Shown here in pieces: positions 1 to 7,776 of a stretch of 42,836 nt of DNA. The DNA is from DASUHT01 sp051955775 (lineage in GTDB: Bacteria > Actinomycetota > Thermoleophilia > Gaiellales > JAICJC01), in contig JBQCGJ010000244.1 of NCBI GenBank assembly GCA_051955775.1, positions 1 to 42,836 on the forward strand. The letters run 5' to 3'. The notes under the pieces were generated by a model. The model did no database searches. It was given only the letters and a program-made list of their open reading frames with translations, and had not been told where the DNA came from. A program made the translations under genes and the position numbers. Numbering within the stretch: position 1 is the stretch's first letter; the number at the start of each line of letters is the position of its first letter.

Positions 1-897
1 GCGGCGATCGCCTTCTCGCTTTCCATGCACAACGCGGTGGCCGCGGCGGTGTGCAGCGTGGGCGGGCAGGCGGCCGGCGACTGGGGCCGCTCGCTGGCGG
101 CCGGCGAGCGGCTGGGCGGGTTCTCGCTGACCGAGCCGCACGCGGGGTCGGACGCCACGGCGATCACGACGCGCGCGGTCGAGCGACCCGATGGGTGGCG
201 GGTGAGCGGGCGCAAGGCGTGGGTGTCGCTGGCAGGGGAGGCGGACGTGTTCCTCGTCGTGTGCCGGACCGGCGATGGGCGGGGTCATGCCGACGTCGCC
301 ATCGCCGCGGTCGAGCGCACCGCGTCCGGCGTGTCGTTCCCGCGGCTGTACGACAAGGCCGCGGCCGCCTTCCTGCCCATCGGCGAGATGCTGCTCGAGG
401 ACGCGCCGGCCCGCATGCTGGTACCGCCCGGCGCCGGAATGCGAGCTGCGCTGGCGGCCATCGACGTGGCCCGCTGCGACATCGCGGCGATCGCAGCCGG
501 CCTGCACGCCGAAGCGCTGGACGTGGCGCTGCGGTACGCCCGCGACCGCATGGCGTTCGGCGGGCGAGTGCTGGACTTCCAGGGCATCCGGTGGATGCTC
601 GCGGACGCGGCCACCGAGCTCGAGGCCAGCCGGCTGCTGTACGGTCGCGCGGCGGCCGCACTGGGCGGGCCGGAGGGCCCGGTGGCGGTGGCGCACGCAA
701 AGCGGTTCTGCCCCGACGCGGCGCTGCGCGCGGCGATCGCGTGCAGCGAGGTGCTGGGGGCGTACGGCTGGCTGCATGACCACCCGCTCGCGCGGTTCGT
801 GGCCGAGGCCAAGATGCTGCAGGTGGTGGACGGGACGACGGAGGTGCAGCGGGTTGTGATCAGCCGGGCGCTGGAGAAGCGGGCCGAGGACCTCTGA
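1..897 (+). CDS. Acyl-CoA dehydrogenase, 3' part (5' end outside window)
   Basis: The frame is open from base 1; an ATG at 25 is internal, because the eight residues before it (AAIAFSLS) continue the family's helical region. The protein would oxidise an acyl-CoA to the enoyl-CoA using FAD. The FAD/substrate signature FSLTEPHAGSDA is encoded at 121-156. The C-terminal region VVDGTTEVQRVVISRAL (from 823) matches the motif that in MCAD/SCAD carries the catalytic Glu just before Gly-Thr; here that position is Asp (codon 829-831). Substrate cannot be told from sequence. The gene is convergent with the nuclease gene at 1017 and shares a hairpin-rich spacer with it. Confidence 0.9.
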   Translation, partial: AAIAFSLSMHNAVAAAVCSVGGQAAGDWGRSLAAGERLGGFSLTEPHAGSDATAITTRAVERPDGWRVSGRKAWVSLAGEADVFLVVCRTGDGRGHADVAIAAVERTASGVSFPRLYDKAAAAFLPIGEMLLEDAPARMLVPPGAGMRAALAAIDVARCDIAAIAAGLHAEALDVALRYARDRMAFGGRVLDFQGIRWMLADAATELEASRLLYGRAAAALGGPEGPVAVAHAKRFCPDAALRAAIACSEVLGAYGWLHDHPLARFVAEAKMLQVVDGTTEVQRVVISRALEKRAEDL

Positions 898-911
898 TCA
901 AGCTCTCCCCA

Positions 912-1019
912 TGACAGGCGAGCGAAAGTCAAGCCTGGCACGGACGCCGGGAGCCCCGATATCGGAAATATCGGGGCGAACGAGGACACAGCCAGGCGCC
1001 GACTTGCAGCCGCCTGTCA
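912..1019. terminator. Nested inverted repeats between convergent genes, probable bidirectional terminator
   Basis: Inner perfect 9-bp stem GCCCCGATA (953-961) / TATCGGGGC (969-977) with a 7-nt loop. Outside it GCCTGGC (933-939) pairs with GCCAGGC (991-997), AAGTC (926-930) with GACTT (1001-1005), and TGACAGGCG (912-920) with CGCCTGTCA (1011-1019). The outermost arm includes the stop codon of the minus-strand nuclease gene. There is no U tract, so termination is inferred from position and symmetry. Confidence 0.6.
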
Positions 1020-1499
1020 GCCCGCAAAGTCCTCGGGGTTGACGTTCTCCAGAAACTGCTTGAACTCGTCGATCACCTCGGTGGCGTCCTCGGGCTCCTG
1101 GCCGAACTCGATCGCCGAGTCGTCCATCACCTCGTCGGCCACGAAGATCGGCGCCTCGGTGCGCACGGCCAGCGCCAGCGCGTCTGACGGCCGGGAGTCG
1201 ATCTCGATCTCCGAGCCGTTCACCTGCAGCGTGATGGACGCGTGGAACGTGTTCTCACGCAGCTCGGTCACGACCACCTTGGCCACCGTTGCGTTCAGCT
1301 CGGTCAGCATCGACGTCACCAGGTCATGGGTCATCGGCCGCGCGGTGGGCGTCCCCTGCAGCTTCATGAGGATGGCTGCGGCCTCGGGGTGACCGATCCA
1401 GATTGGCAGGAACCGGTTGCCGTCGAGCGTCCGCAGAAGGACGATGGGCTGCTTTCCGACCATGTCGAACGAGACCCCGTAGATCGTCATCTTCTGCAA
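1017..1499 (-). CDS. Bifunctional nuclease family protein (DUF151)
   Basis: A 160-residue protein of the BFN/DUF151 family: N-terminal strand MTIYGVSFDMVG, then LPIWIGHPEAAAI and the conserved DSRPSDALALAVR segment, and an acidic C-terminus. Plant and bacterial relatives have RNase/DNase activity in vitro, and archaeal/bacterial crystal structures are trimeric; the cellular role is poorly known. The start is taken as TTG at 1499 because a strong AGGAGGT lies 6 nt upstream; an ATG at 1490 is the alternative and would lie 15 nt from it. The open frame continues upstream but only as a shadow of the decarboxylase gene. Confidence 0.85.
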   Translation of the reverse strand: MQKMTIYGVSFDMVGKQPIVLLRTLDGNRFLPIWIGHPEAAAILMKLQGTPTARPMTHDLVTSMLTELNATVAKVVVTELRENTFHASITLQVNGSEIEIDSRPSDALALAVRTEAPIFVADEVMDDSAIEFGQEPEDATEVIDEFKQFLENVNPEDFAG

Positions 1500-1519
1500 C
1501 GCCACACCTCCTCGGACCG

Positions 1520-1525
1520 ATTGTA
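1520..1525 (-). promoter_or_regulatory. -10 element (TACAAT) of the DUF151 nuclease gene
   Basis: TACAAT on the minus strand, about 20 nt before the TTG start and just upstream of the AGGAGGT ribosome site, so the transcript would have a short conventional leader. No convincing -35 hexamer is visible. Confidence 0.4.
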
Positions 1526-1546
1526 CCAAGGGGTGTAGCGGTGGCC

Positions 1547-2932
1547 TCAGGCCGCTGCTGCGGCCGCCGAGAGCACCGCCCGGACGTCCTCGGCAGACGT
1601 CCGGTGGCCCAGCACGCAGACCCTTGCCACCGTCTCCCCGCCCAGCACGGTGGTCGAGATGACGCCCCGCCCGGAGGCCGCCACAGCCTGCACCAGGCGA
1701 TCCGCCGGGAGCCCCTCGGAGGAGCGAAAGGTGACCACGCCGAGCCACGGCCCTGTGATCCGCTCGAGCCGCGGCGATCGCTCGATCTCCTCCGCCGCGA
1801 GCTCGGCCAGGTCGAGCCCCCGGTCCAGCGCGGCGGCCAGCCTGCGGAAGCCGAACGTGCGGATGGTCAGCCACACCTTGAGCGCGCGGAAGGGGCGGGT
1901 CAGCTCAGGGCCGCGGTCACTGAAATTGGTGCCGCCCAGCGAGTACGCGTCGTGCAGGTAGTCGGGGCGCACCGCGAACGTGCGCTCCAGCAGGCCGGGC
2001 CGGCGCACGAACACGATGCCGGCAGTGATCGGCACGAACAGCGACTTGTGGGCGTCGAGCACCAGCGAGTCGGCCAGCTCCAGACTTGGCATCAACCGCC
2101 GCCCGCGCTCGGTGAGGGCCAGGAACCCGCCGTAGGCCCCGTCGACGTGCAGCCACATGCCGTGTCGACGGCAAACCCTGGCCAGCTCCTGGACGTCGTC
2201 CACGGCTCCGGTGCTGGTGGCGCCGGCGGCTGCGATCACGCACCACGGCACGCGGCCGGCTGCGCGATCGGCGGACGCCGCCTGGTCCAGCAGGTCAGGA
2301 CGCAGCCTGTAGCCGTCGTCAAGCTCGATCTGCGTGGCGGCGGGAACGCCCAGCAGACTGAGCGCCCGGCCCACGGACGAGTGCGCCTGGCCCGACGTAT
2401 AGGCGACCCGATCCGGCTCGCCGGGCAGATGGGAGTCGCGGGCAGCGGCCAGACCGACGAGGTTGGCCATCGAGCCGCCGGACTGCAGAACTCCCTCGGC
2501 GTCCGGGTCGAGCCCAAGCTGGTCGCGGATCCAGCCCAGGGTCGCGAGCTCGAGCACGGCCGCACCTGGGCCCCCCTGCCATGATCCGGCGAAGACGTTG
2601 GCACCCGACGCGGCGAAGTCGGCCACCGCACCGGGGAAGGTCGGGTGGTTGGGAATGTAGGCCAGCATCCCGGGGTGGTCGGCGCGGATCCCGCACCCGA
2701 TGACGGCGCCGACCGCCTGCCGCAGCAGCGCCACGGGATCCTCGCCCTCGGCGGGCGCGGGGCCGCCCAGCACCGACCACAGCACGTCGGGATCGGGGGG
2801 CGCATAGGCGGGGCGGCGGCCGATGCCGGTCATGTGCTCGACCATCAGGTCAACCGCCGCGTAGCCGAGCGCTCGCATCTGTTCCGCCGAGAGGTCGAGC
2901 GCGGAGGCCTCGTCGCCGGGAGGGGAAGACAC
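1547..2932 (-). CDS. PLP-dependent group II decarboxylase (aromatic amino acid decarboxylase-like)
   Basis: 461 residues, fold-type I PLP enzyme of the DDC/TyrDC/glutamate decarboxylase group. Visible landmarks are MRALGYAAVDLMVEHM near the N-terminus, the substrate-loop region GMLAYIPNHPTFPG, the PLP-stacking HVDGAYGG with its conserved Asp, and the Schiff-base lysine in DAHKSLFVP. It should remove CO2 from an L-amino acid; which one is not determinable here. The GTG start lies only 1 nt beyond the 3' end of tRNA-Ile, with no room for a ribosome site outside the tRNA. An ATG overlapping the tRNA discriminator base is out of frame, so GTG 2932 or an internal start (Met of MRALG) must be used. 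Confidence 0.88.
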   Translation of the reverse strand: MSSPPGDEASALDLSAEQMRALGYAAVDLMVEHMTGIGRRPAYAPPDPDVLWSVLGGPAPAEGEDPVALLRQAVGAVIGCGIRADHPGMLAYIPNHPTFPGAVADFAASGANVFAGSWQGGPGAAVLELATLGWIRDQLGLDPDAEGVLQSGGSMANLVGLAAARDSHLPGEPDRVAYTSGQAHSSVGRALSLLGVPAATQIELDDGYRLRPDLLDQAASADRAAGRVPWCVIAAAGATSTGAVDDVQELARVCRRHGMWLHVDGAYGGFLALTERGRRLMPSLELADSLVLDAHKSLFVPITAGIVFVRRPGLLERTFAVRPDYLHDAYSLGGTNFSDRGPELTRPFRALKVWLTIRTFGFRRLAAALDRGLDLAELAAEEIERSPRLERITGPWLGVVTFRSSEGLPADRLVQAVAASGRGVISTTVLGGETVARVCVLGHRTSAEDVRAVLSAAAAAA

Positions 2933-2933
2933 A

Positions 2934-3007
<74 letters not shown>

Positions 3008-3123
3008 GGCCGCGTGAGAATAGCAGTCTGGAAGACGGGATTCGCGGGTGTGCGCGACCAGAATGGAGATGGTTGAAACCGCGTCCTAAGGCGCCGTATG
3101 CGTGTCCGGTGGCAAGGATCGAG

Positions 3124-3175
3124 CAGCGGGCGGCGCGAAGGCGTGGCTAAGACCCACGTCGAGCGTCGCCCGCTG
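3124..3175 (-). terminator. Hairpin downstream of parB, probable terminator
   Basis: CAGCGGGCG (3124-3132) pairs with CGCCCGCTG (3167-3175); within it CGTGG (3142-3146) pairs with CCACG (3154-3158). It sits 35 nt past the parB stop in the 202-nt gap before tRNA-Ile. No U tract. The rest of the 3008-3209 spacer holds only the likely tRNA promoter. Confidence 0.45.
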
Positions 3176-3209
3176 CGTGGGACACAGCCACCGGGCGCGC
3201 AGGCAAGCC

Positions 3210-4091
3210 TTAGTCGGCCCAGCTGACGCGTTCCGCACGTAACTGATCAATGATCCGGCCCAGCTCGGCGGTGGAGGAAAAGTGCAGCTCCACCCGGCCT
3301 CCCCGCGGGCCCGATCGCACGCTCGCCCGCAGTCCCAGAGATTGCCAGGCGGCGTCCACGGCCAGGTTGGCGAGCTCCTGGTCGAGCGCCTGCGTCGCTG
3401 TCGCACGCCGGGGAGTGGTCTTACCGGTCGCCTTGGCCGCCGCCTCCGTCTGCCGCACCGAGAGCCCGCGGGCCAGCACCCGCCGCGCAAGCTGGAGGCG
3501 GCCGTCCTGATCGGACACCTGCAGGATCGCGCGTCCGTGCCCCTCGCTGAGGTCGCCTCTGGCGACCATCTCCAGCACCTCGTCGGGCAGCTCCAGCAGT
3601 CGCAGCGTATTGGCCACTGCGGCCCGGCTCTTGCCCAGCCGGCGCGCGATCTCGGTCTGTGTGAGGTCGAGCTCATCGGCCAGCACGGCAAACGCCCGCG
3701 CCTGCTCCAGCGGGTTCAGATCCTCGCGGGCGACGTTCTCGGCCAGCGCCAGGATCAGGCTCTCGCGCTCGTCCGTCTGCCGGACGACGGCCGGGATCGT
3801 GCGCAGCCCGGCCTGGCGCGCCGCTCTCCACCGCCGCTCGCCGGCCACGATCTCGTACCCAGGCTCGACCTCGCGGACGAGGATGGGCTGCACCACGCCC
3901 TCTGCAGTGATCGATTCGGCCAGCCGGCCGATGGCCTCTTCGTCGAAGTCCCGCCGCGGCTGCTTGGGGTTCGGGCGGATCTGCGACAGCTCGAGATCGA
4001 TCAGCGACACCTGGCCGCTGGGGAACTCCGCCACCAGGGCCGCCAGGCCCCGGCCGAGTCCGCGCCGCGGCGGCGGCGGGGTGTCAGCCAC
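3210..4091 (-). CDS. parB: Chromosome partitioning protein ParB (Spo0J)
   Basis: 293 residues. The N-terminal LGRGLAALV motif (12-20) is the ParA-stimulating segment; the CTP-binding box GERRWRA is at 84-90; ENVAREDLNPLEQ follows; a helix-turn-helix LTQTEIARRLGKSRAAVAN occupies about 143-161; a C-terminal dimer domain completes it. ParB binds parS near the origin, spreads as a CTP-dependent clamp and loads SMC. The start is GTG 4091, which overlaps the parA stop by 8 nt; a longer frame upstream gives a Trp/Arg-rich shadow sequence. It is the last gene of the rpmH-parB run. Confidence 0.95.
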   Translation of the reverse strand: MADTPPPPRRGLGRGLAALVAEFPSGQVSLIDLELSQIRPNPKQPRRDFDEEAIGRLAESITAEGVVQPILVREVEPGYEIVAGERRWRAARQAGLRTIPAVVRQTDERESLILALAENVAREDLNPLEQARAFAVLADELDLTQTEIARRLGKSRAAVANTLRLLELPDEVLEMVARGDLSEGHGRAILQVSDQDGRLQLARRVLARGLSVRQTEAAAKATGKTTPRRATATQALDQELANLAVDAAWQSLGLRASVRSGPRGGRVELHFSSTAELGRIIDQLRAERVSWAD

Positions 4092-4866
4092 GCTCCACCA
4101 CTTCCAGCGCGACCCGGTAGTACGCGTCCGCACCGGCCGACCGGGAGTCGTAGCGGTTGATCGGCACACCGTGGCTGGGCGCCTCGGCCAGCCGCACCGA
4201 GCGCGGCACGACCGTGTCGAACACCAGATCGCCGAAGTGGGATCGGACCTCGTCCACGACGTCGCTGGAGAGCTTCGTTCGTCCGTCGAACATGGTCAGC
4301 AGCACTCCCGTCAGTCCCAGTCGCGGATTGAGCCGCGTCCGCACCAGCTCCACGCTCTGCAGCAGCTGTGCGAGTCCTTCCAGCGCATAGTACTCACACT
4401 GTACCGGCACAATCAGGCGATTTGCAGCCGAAAGCGCGTTCACGGTGAGCAGTCCGAGCGAGGGTGGGCAGTCGACGAAGACGTACGGATAGCGCTGCTC
4501 GGTGCCGACCAGCAGGTCGCGCAGCAGCGTGCCATGGTCCGCGCGCCGCGGAAGCTCGACCTGAGCGGCGGCCAGATCGGGATGCGACGGCGCCAGGAAC
4601 AGGTTCGGCACGCTGGTCTCGATCACCACTTCGTCCAGTGGCCGGCCATGCAGCAGGTCGTAGGTGCTCGCCTCGAGTTCGTCGGGGCGCAGGCCGAGGC
4701 CGGTGGTGGCGTTGGCCTGGGGATCGAGGTCGATGAGCAGGACCGGAGTCCCGGCCTCGGCCAGGCAGGCGGCCATGTTGATCGCCGTCGTCGTCTTGCC
4801 AACCCCACCCTTCTGGTTCGCAAGCGCATACACCCGCGTGCTCACGCGCCCGATGGTAGCGATCAC
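4084..4866 (-). CDS. parA: Chromosome partitioning ATPase ParA (Soj)
   Basis: 260 residues, deviant Walker A ATPase: KGGVGKTT at 19-26, Walker A' region VFVDCPPSLGLLTVNAL, and the QCEYYALEGLAQLLQ segment typical of chromosomal Soj/ParA. ATP-bound dimers bind DNA nonspecifically and ParB triggers hydrolysis to move origins. GTG 4866 overlaps the rsmG stop in a GTGA junction, so translation is probably coupled. A second GTG at 4845, just before the conserved core (RVYALANQKGG), is an alternative start closer to the usual N-terminus. Confidence 0.95.
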   Translation of the reverse strand: MIATIGRVSTRVYALANQKGGVGKTTTAINMAACLAEAGTPVLLIDLDPQANATTGLGLRPDELEASTYDLLHGRPLDEVVIETSVPNLFLAPSHPDLAAAQVELPRRADHGTLLRDLLVGTEQRYPYVFVDCPPSLGLLTVNALSAANRLIVPVQCEYYALEGLAQLLQSVELVRTRLNPRLGLTGVLLTMFDGRTKLSSDVVDEVRSHFGDLVFDTVVPRSVRLAEAPSHGVPINRYDSRSAGADAYYRVALEVVERG

Positions 4867-5477
4867 GGCGGACGCCGCCGGGCCTGTCCGGCCCGGCGCG
4901 GGAACCGCTCGGGGGTCGGCCCGAGCTTGCGCAGCAGGGCCAGCGATCGCGCCCCTTCAGTGGGGACGACCTCGGCCAATTCGCCCGCGACAAGCGCTGC
5001 CGTCGCGGACAGCGACCCGGGTTCGAGGTTGGCCGTCCACAGGATGACGTGGCCCGAGGGGCGGACGAGCGGGAGGCACAACTCGGCGGCCGCCGGCGGA
5101 GGGGCAAGCGCTCGCGCGAGGGCGAGATCGAATGCGTCCCGGCCCGAACCTCGGGCCAGGGTCTCGGACCGCTCGTGCACCACCTCGCAGTCCAGCTCGA
5201 GCGCGCGCGCCGTCTCGCGGAGAAACCGAGCCCTGGCGTCCCGCGACTCGACCAGGATCAGGCGAATGCCGGTGGCGATCGCCAGCGGAATGCCCGGCGA
5301 TCCACCGCCGGACCCGACGTCCACCATGCACCCCGGAGCCAACCGCTCGACCAACGGCAGCGCGGTCAGCGGATCATCGACGTGGACTCGACGCAGCTCG
5401 GTGGGATCGCGGACCGAGGTGACGCCCACGGGCGCACCGGCCAGCAGCCGGCAGTACTCCGCCAGCAGGTGTTTCAC
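4863..5477 (-). CDS. rsmG: 16S rRNA (guanine-527-N7)-methyltransferase RsmG (GidB)
   Basis: 204 residues, class I SAM-dependent methyltransferase. The SAM-binding loop VDVGSGGGSPGIPLAI is at 52-67, matching the RsmG family, which methylates N7 of G527 in 16S rRNA; loss gives low-level streptomycin resistance in other bacteria. GTG 5477 has AGGTG upstream inside the last khpB codons and begins 3 nt after the khpB stop. A parS-like sequence spans this start. Confidence 0.93.
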   Translation of the reverse strand: MKHLLAEYCRLLAGAPVGVTSVRDPTELRRVHVDDPLTALPLVERLAPGCMVDVGSGGGSPGIPLAIATGIRLILVESRDARARFLRETARALELDCEVVHERSETLARGSGRDAFDLALARALAPPPAAAELCLPLVRPSGHVILWTANLEPGSLSATAALVAGELAEVVPTEGARSLALLRKLGPTPERFPRRAGQARRRPP

Positions 5478-5485
5478 GTTTTACA
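5470..5485. other. parS-like site overlapping the rsmG start
   Basis: TGTTTCACGT followed by TTTACA (plus strand) compared with the parS consensus TGTTTCACGTGAAACA: the left ten bases match perfectly and three of the last six mismatch. It is embedded in a CAGGTGT (5466-5472) / ACACCTG (5483-5489) inverted repeat. Location about 1.3 kb from parB and 2.5 kb from oriC is where parS sites occur. One half-site is degenerate, so binding is inferred. Confidence 0.4.
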
Positions 5486-6188
5486 CCTGGCTGGCGTCGG
5501 GCAGCACGACGACGTGCCGGTTGGGCTCGACGCCGTCGCTCTCCGTGCGGACGCCGGCGAACTCCTTCAGCCGCAGATGGATGATCTTGCGCTCGACCGA
5601 GGTCATCGGCTCCAGCTCGACGGACGCGCCGGTGCGCCGGGCCTCGGCTGCCGCCTTGACCGCCACGTCGTGCAGCATCCGCGCGCGACGTTCCCGGTAC
5701 CCCTGGGCGTCAACCACGACCTCCACGTCCTCGCCCCGGCGATGCATGACCGCGTTGGCCAGGTACTGCAGAGCGTCGATGGTCTGACCGTGTCGGCCGA
5801 TCAGAATTCCGAGATCATCTCCGGTCACGGTGGCCACGAGCTCGCCGTCGTTTTGCCTGACGGCCACGCGCCCGCGGACGCCGGTGGCGTCGAGCACCCG
5901 CTCCATCAGCTCGCGCAGCCGGCGGGCCGCGGGGCTCTCATCGGACGGAGGAGCCGGCGCCGGCCCGGCGGCGTCCTGCAGGGCCGGCGGATCGCTGAGC
6001 ACCGCCACCACTCGTGCCGGTTCGTACCCGACGCCGAGCAGGCCGCGCGCGCCCTCTGCGACGACCTGGAACTCCACCGCGCTGCGATCCAGGCCCGGGA
6101 ACCGCCGCTCCAGTTCATGCAGCGCCGACCACCGCGCCTCCCCGACGGTGTCGCCGGTGGCCTCGATCCGCACCGGCTCCCCGGTCAT
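5481..6188 (-). CDS. khpB: RNA-binding protein KhpB (Jag/SpoIIIJ-associated)
   Basis: 235 residues with the canonical order: Jag N-terminal domain (about 1-65, including ARGLLGVG), a Pro/Ala linker (70-85), a KH domain with the RNA-contacting GRHG loop at 131-134, and an R3H domain at the C-terminus (VERKIIHLRLKEF). In other bacteria it partners KhpA and binds many RNAs, affecting cell elongation and sporulation. ATG 6188 overlaps the yidC stop (ATGA). The longer open frame upstream is an Arg/Gly-rich shadow of the yidC tail. Confidence 0.93.
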   Translation of the reverse strand: MTGEPVRIEATGDTVGEARWSALHELERRFPGLDRSAVEFQVVAEGARGLLGVGYEPARVVAVLSDPPALQDAAGPAPAPPSDESPAARRLRELMERVLDATGVRGRVAVRQNDGELVATVTGDDLGILIGRHGQTIDALQYLANAVMHRRGEDVEVVVDAQGYRERRARMLHDVAVKAAAEARRTGASVELEPMTSVERKIIHLRLKEFAGVRTESDGVEPNRHVVVLPDASQV

Positions 6189-7012
6189 CGCCGCCGCCCT
6201 CCGGTGCGGGTCCGTTGACCCTTCCCGCGGCCGCCGCCGCCGCCCCGCTTCGGTGTCGGCTTGGCGCCGTTTCCGCCCTTCCCCGGGCCCTTGCCTCCTC
6301 CGCCCTTTTTCTCCTGCAGATGCGGGAAGTGGTGACCCATTCGCTGTTTGATCACGCCCTGCTGCCCGATCGTCCACAGGTTGGTGGTGATCCAGTAGAT
6401 GCCGACGCCGGCAGGCACGCGGATGATGAAGAACACGAAGAACACCGACATGGCCGCGAACATGTACTTCTGCTGCTTGTCGGTGACGAACGAGAACAGC
6501 AGGGTCGAACCCAGCATGGAGGCCAGGTAGATGATCACCATGATGTACTCGGTGGGCCCGCCGATGGTGCCGAGGTTGTGGAAGATGTTATCGATGCCCA
6601 GGAACGACGGGCTGCCCGGTGGCGGCGGGTTCTGGTGCGCGAAGTTGGTCAGCACCCGGTACAGCCCGATGAACACCGGGATCTGGAACACCATCGGCAG
6701 GCAGGAGGCAAACGGGTTGACGTTGTGCTCCTTGTAGAGCGCCATCAACTCCTGCTGCATCTGCTGCTTGTCCTCGCGGGCGGTCTTGCCCTTGTACTTG
6801 TTTTGCAGCGCCTTGACCTTGGGCTGGATGGCCTGCATGGCCGCCATCGAGCGAAGCTGCTTGATCGTCAGCGGAAGGATCGCGACGCGCACCGTGATGG
6901 TCAGCAGGATGATCGCCAGACCCCAGTTGCCGACCCAGCTGTGGTAGGTCGTGAGCAGCGACTCGAGGACGCTTTTGATCTGGTCCCAGACGATGATGTC
7001 GTGGAAGATCAT
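6185..7012 (-). CDS. yidC: Membrane protein insertase YidC/Oxa1
   Basis: 275 residues, short Gram-positive-type insertase without the large periplasmic domain. Membrane segments are visible around 28-50, 114-135, 170-190 and 203-235; the conserved groove arginine is Arg42 in LTITVRVAILPLTIKQ. The cytoplasmic hairpin between the first two segments is basic and Gln-rich. The last 40 residues are a Gly/Lys/Arg-rich tail with runs of GGGG, likely to contact rRNA. ATG 7012 overlaps the yidD stop (ATGA). No lipobox signal peptide is seen. Confidence 0.95.
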   Translation of the reverse strand: MIFHDIIVWDQIKSVLESLLTTYHSWVGNWGLAIILLTITVRVAILPLTIKQLRSMAAMQAIQPKVKALQNKYKGKTAREDKQQMQQELMALYKEHNVNPFASCLPMVFQIPVFIGLYRVLTNFAHQNPPPPGSPSFLGIDNIFHNLGTIGGPTEYIMVIIYLASMLGSTLLFSFVTDKQQKYMFAAMSVFFVFFIIRVPAGVGIYWITTNLWTIGQQGVIKQRMGHHFPHLQEKKGGGGKGPGKGGNGAKPTPKRGGGGGRGKGQRTRTGGRRR

Positions 7013-7242
7013 GGTCGCCGCACGGGGTCGTATCCACCCTTCGACCAGGGGTTGCAGCGCAGCAGGCGCCACGTCGCCATGGCCAGGCCGCGCAGCGGGC
7101 CATGGGCGTGGATGGCGTCCTCGGCATAGTGCGAGCAGGTGGGCTCGTACTTGCACACCCTGGGCGTCACCGAGGTCATGCTCGCGAACGGGATCATCGC
7201 GGTGCGCACCAGGCGCAGCATCCAGATCACCAGCCTGGTCAT
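7009..7242 (-). CDS. yidD: Membrane protein insertion efficiency factor YidD
   Basis: 77 residues. The family signature is clear: CKYEPTCSHYAEDAI, a Gly pair, then LLRCNPWSKGGYDPV. It is a small membrane-associated helper of YidC found between rnpA and yidC in most bacteria. ATG 7242 overlaps the rnpA stop (ATGA), which rules out the longer upstream frame. Confidence 0.95.
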   Translation of the reverse strand: MTRLVIWMLRLVRTAMIPFASMTSVTPRVCKYEPTCSHYAEDAIHAHGPLRGLAMATWRLLRCNPWSKGGYDPVRRP

Positions 7243-7619
7243 TCCTCCGCCGCCTCCCGCAGCAGGCCGGCCACCTGATCGCACAACCAATCGAACCCCT
7301 GGGCCTCAGCCGCCGCCGCCAGGCCCGGACGGGCGATCACGACGTAGTCGGTCGAGTCCGCCAGCAGATCCGGGTGGCGGTCGACCGCCTCCCGCAGGCG
7401 GCGCTTGACGGCGTTGCGGTCGACGGCGCCGCCCACCTTGCGCGGCACCGCGAACCCGACCCGGGCGGTGCCGGGTCGCTCTCTGCGGCGGTACCGCAGG
7501 GTGACGTAGCGGCCGCCCACGGATCTCCCGAGCTGGGCCACCGCCTCGAACTCGGCAGCGCGCGACAGCCTCCCGCGGCGTGGCGGCGGTGACACGGCCC
7601 TTGCTGAATCGGCCGGCAC
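7239..7619 (-). CDS. rnpA: Ribonuclease P protein component
   Basis: 126 residues. The RNR motif appears as DRNAVKRRLREAV, preceded by VGFAVPRKVGGAV; it binds P RNA and the 5' leader of pre-tRNA. GTG 7619 follows the rpmH stop by 9 nt with GAGG spaced 5-6 nt upstream. A downstream GTG (VSPPPRRG) is a less likely start. The stop overlaps yidD. Confidence 0.95.
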   Translation of the reverse strand: MPADSARAVSPPPRRGRLSRAAEFEAVAQLGRSVGGRYVTLRYRRRERPGTARVGFAVPRKVGGAVDRNAVKRRLREAVDRHPDLLADSTDYVVIARPGLAAAAEAQGFDWLCDQVAGLLREAAEE

Positions 7620-7629
7620 TCGCGCCTCG

Positions 7630-7764
7630 CTACGCGGAGAGCCGCTTTCGGCCCTTGGCGCGGCGACGCTTCAACACCGCCCGACCGGCGCGGGTACTCA
7701 TGCGCTTGCGGAACCCGTGCGTCTTCGAGCGCTTGCGCGTGTTGGGCTGATACGTGCGCTTCAT
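7630..7764 (-). CDS. rpmH: 50S ribosomal protein L34
   Basis: 44 residues, start MKRTYQPNTRKRSKTHGF, then the Arg/Lys-rich end GRKRLSA: the normal size and sequence of L34. First gene of the minus-strand run that ends with parB. A TATACT lies 12 nt before the ATG, giving a leader of only about five bases and no Shine-Dalgarno. Confidence 0.98.
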   Translation of the reverse strand: MKRTYQPNTRKRSKTHGFRKRMSTRAGRAVLKRRRAKGRKRLSA

Positions 7765-7776
7765 CGGCCGGCGGTC

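Noticed and set aside
1500..1874. N-terminal extension of the DUF151 nuclease frame
   Set aside because: Overlaps the decarboxylase coding region, lacks homology, and bypasses a strong ribosome site just before TTG 1499.
3610..5787. A 725-codon plus-strand frame across parB, parA and rsmG
   Set aside because: Antisense shadow, Ser/Arg-rich with no domain; the minus-strand genes are well supported.
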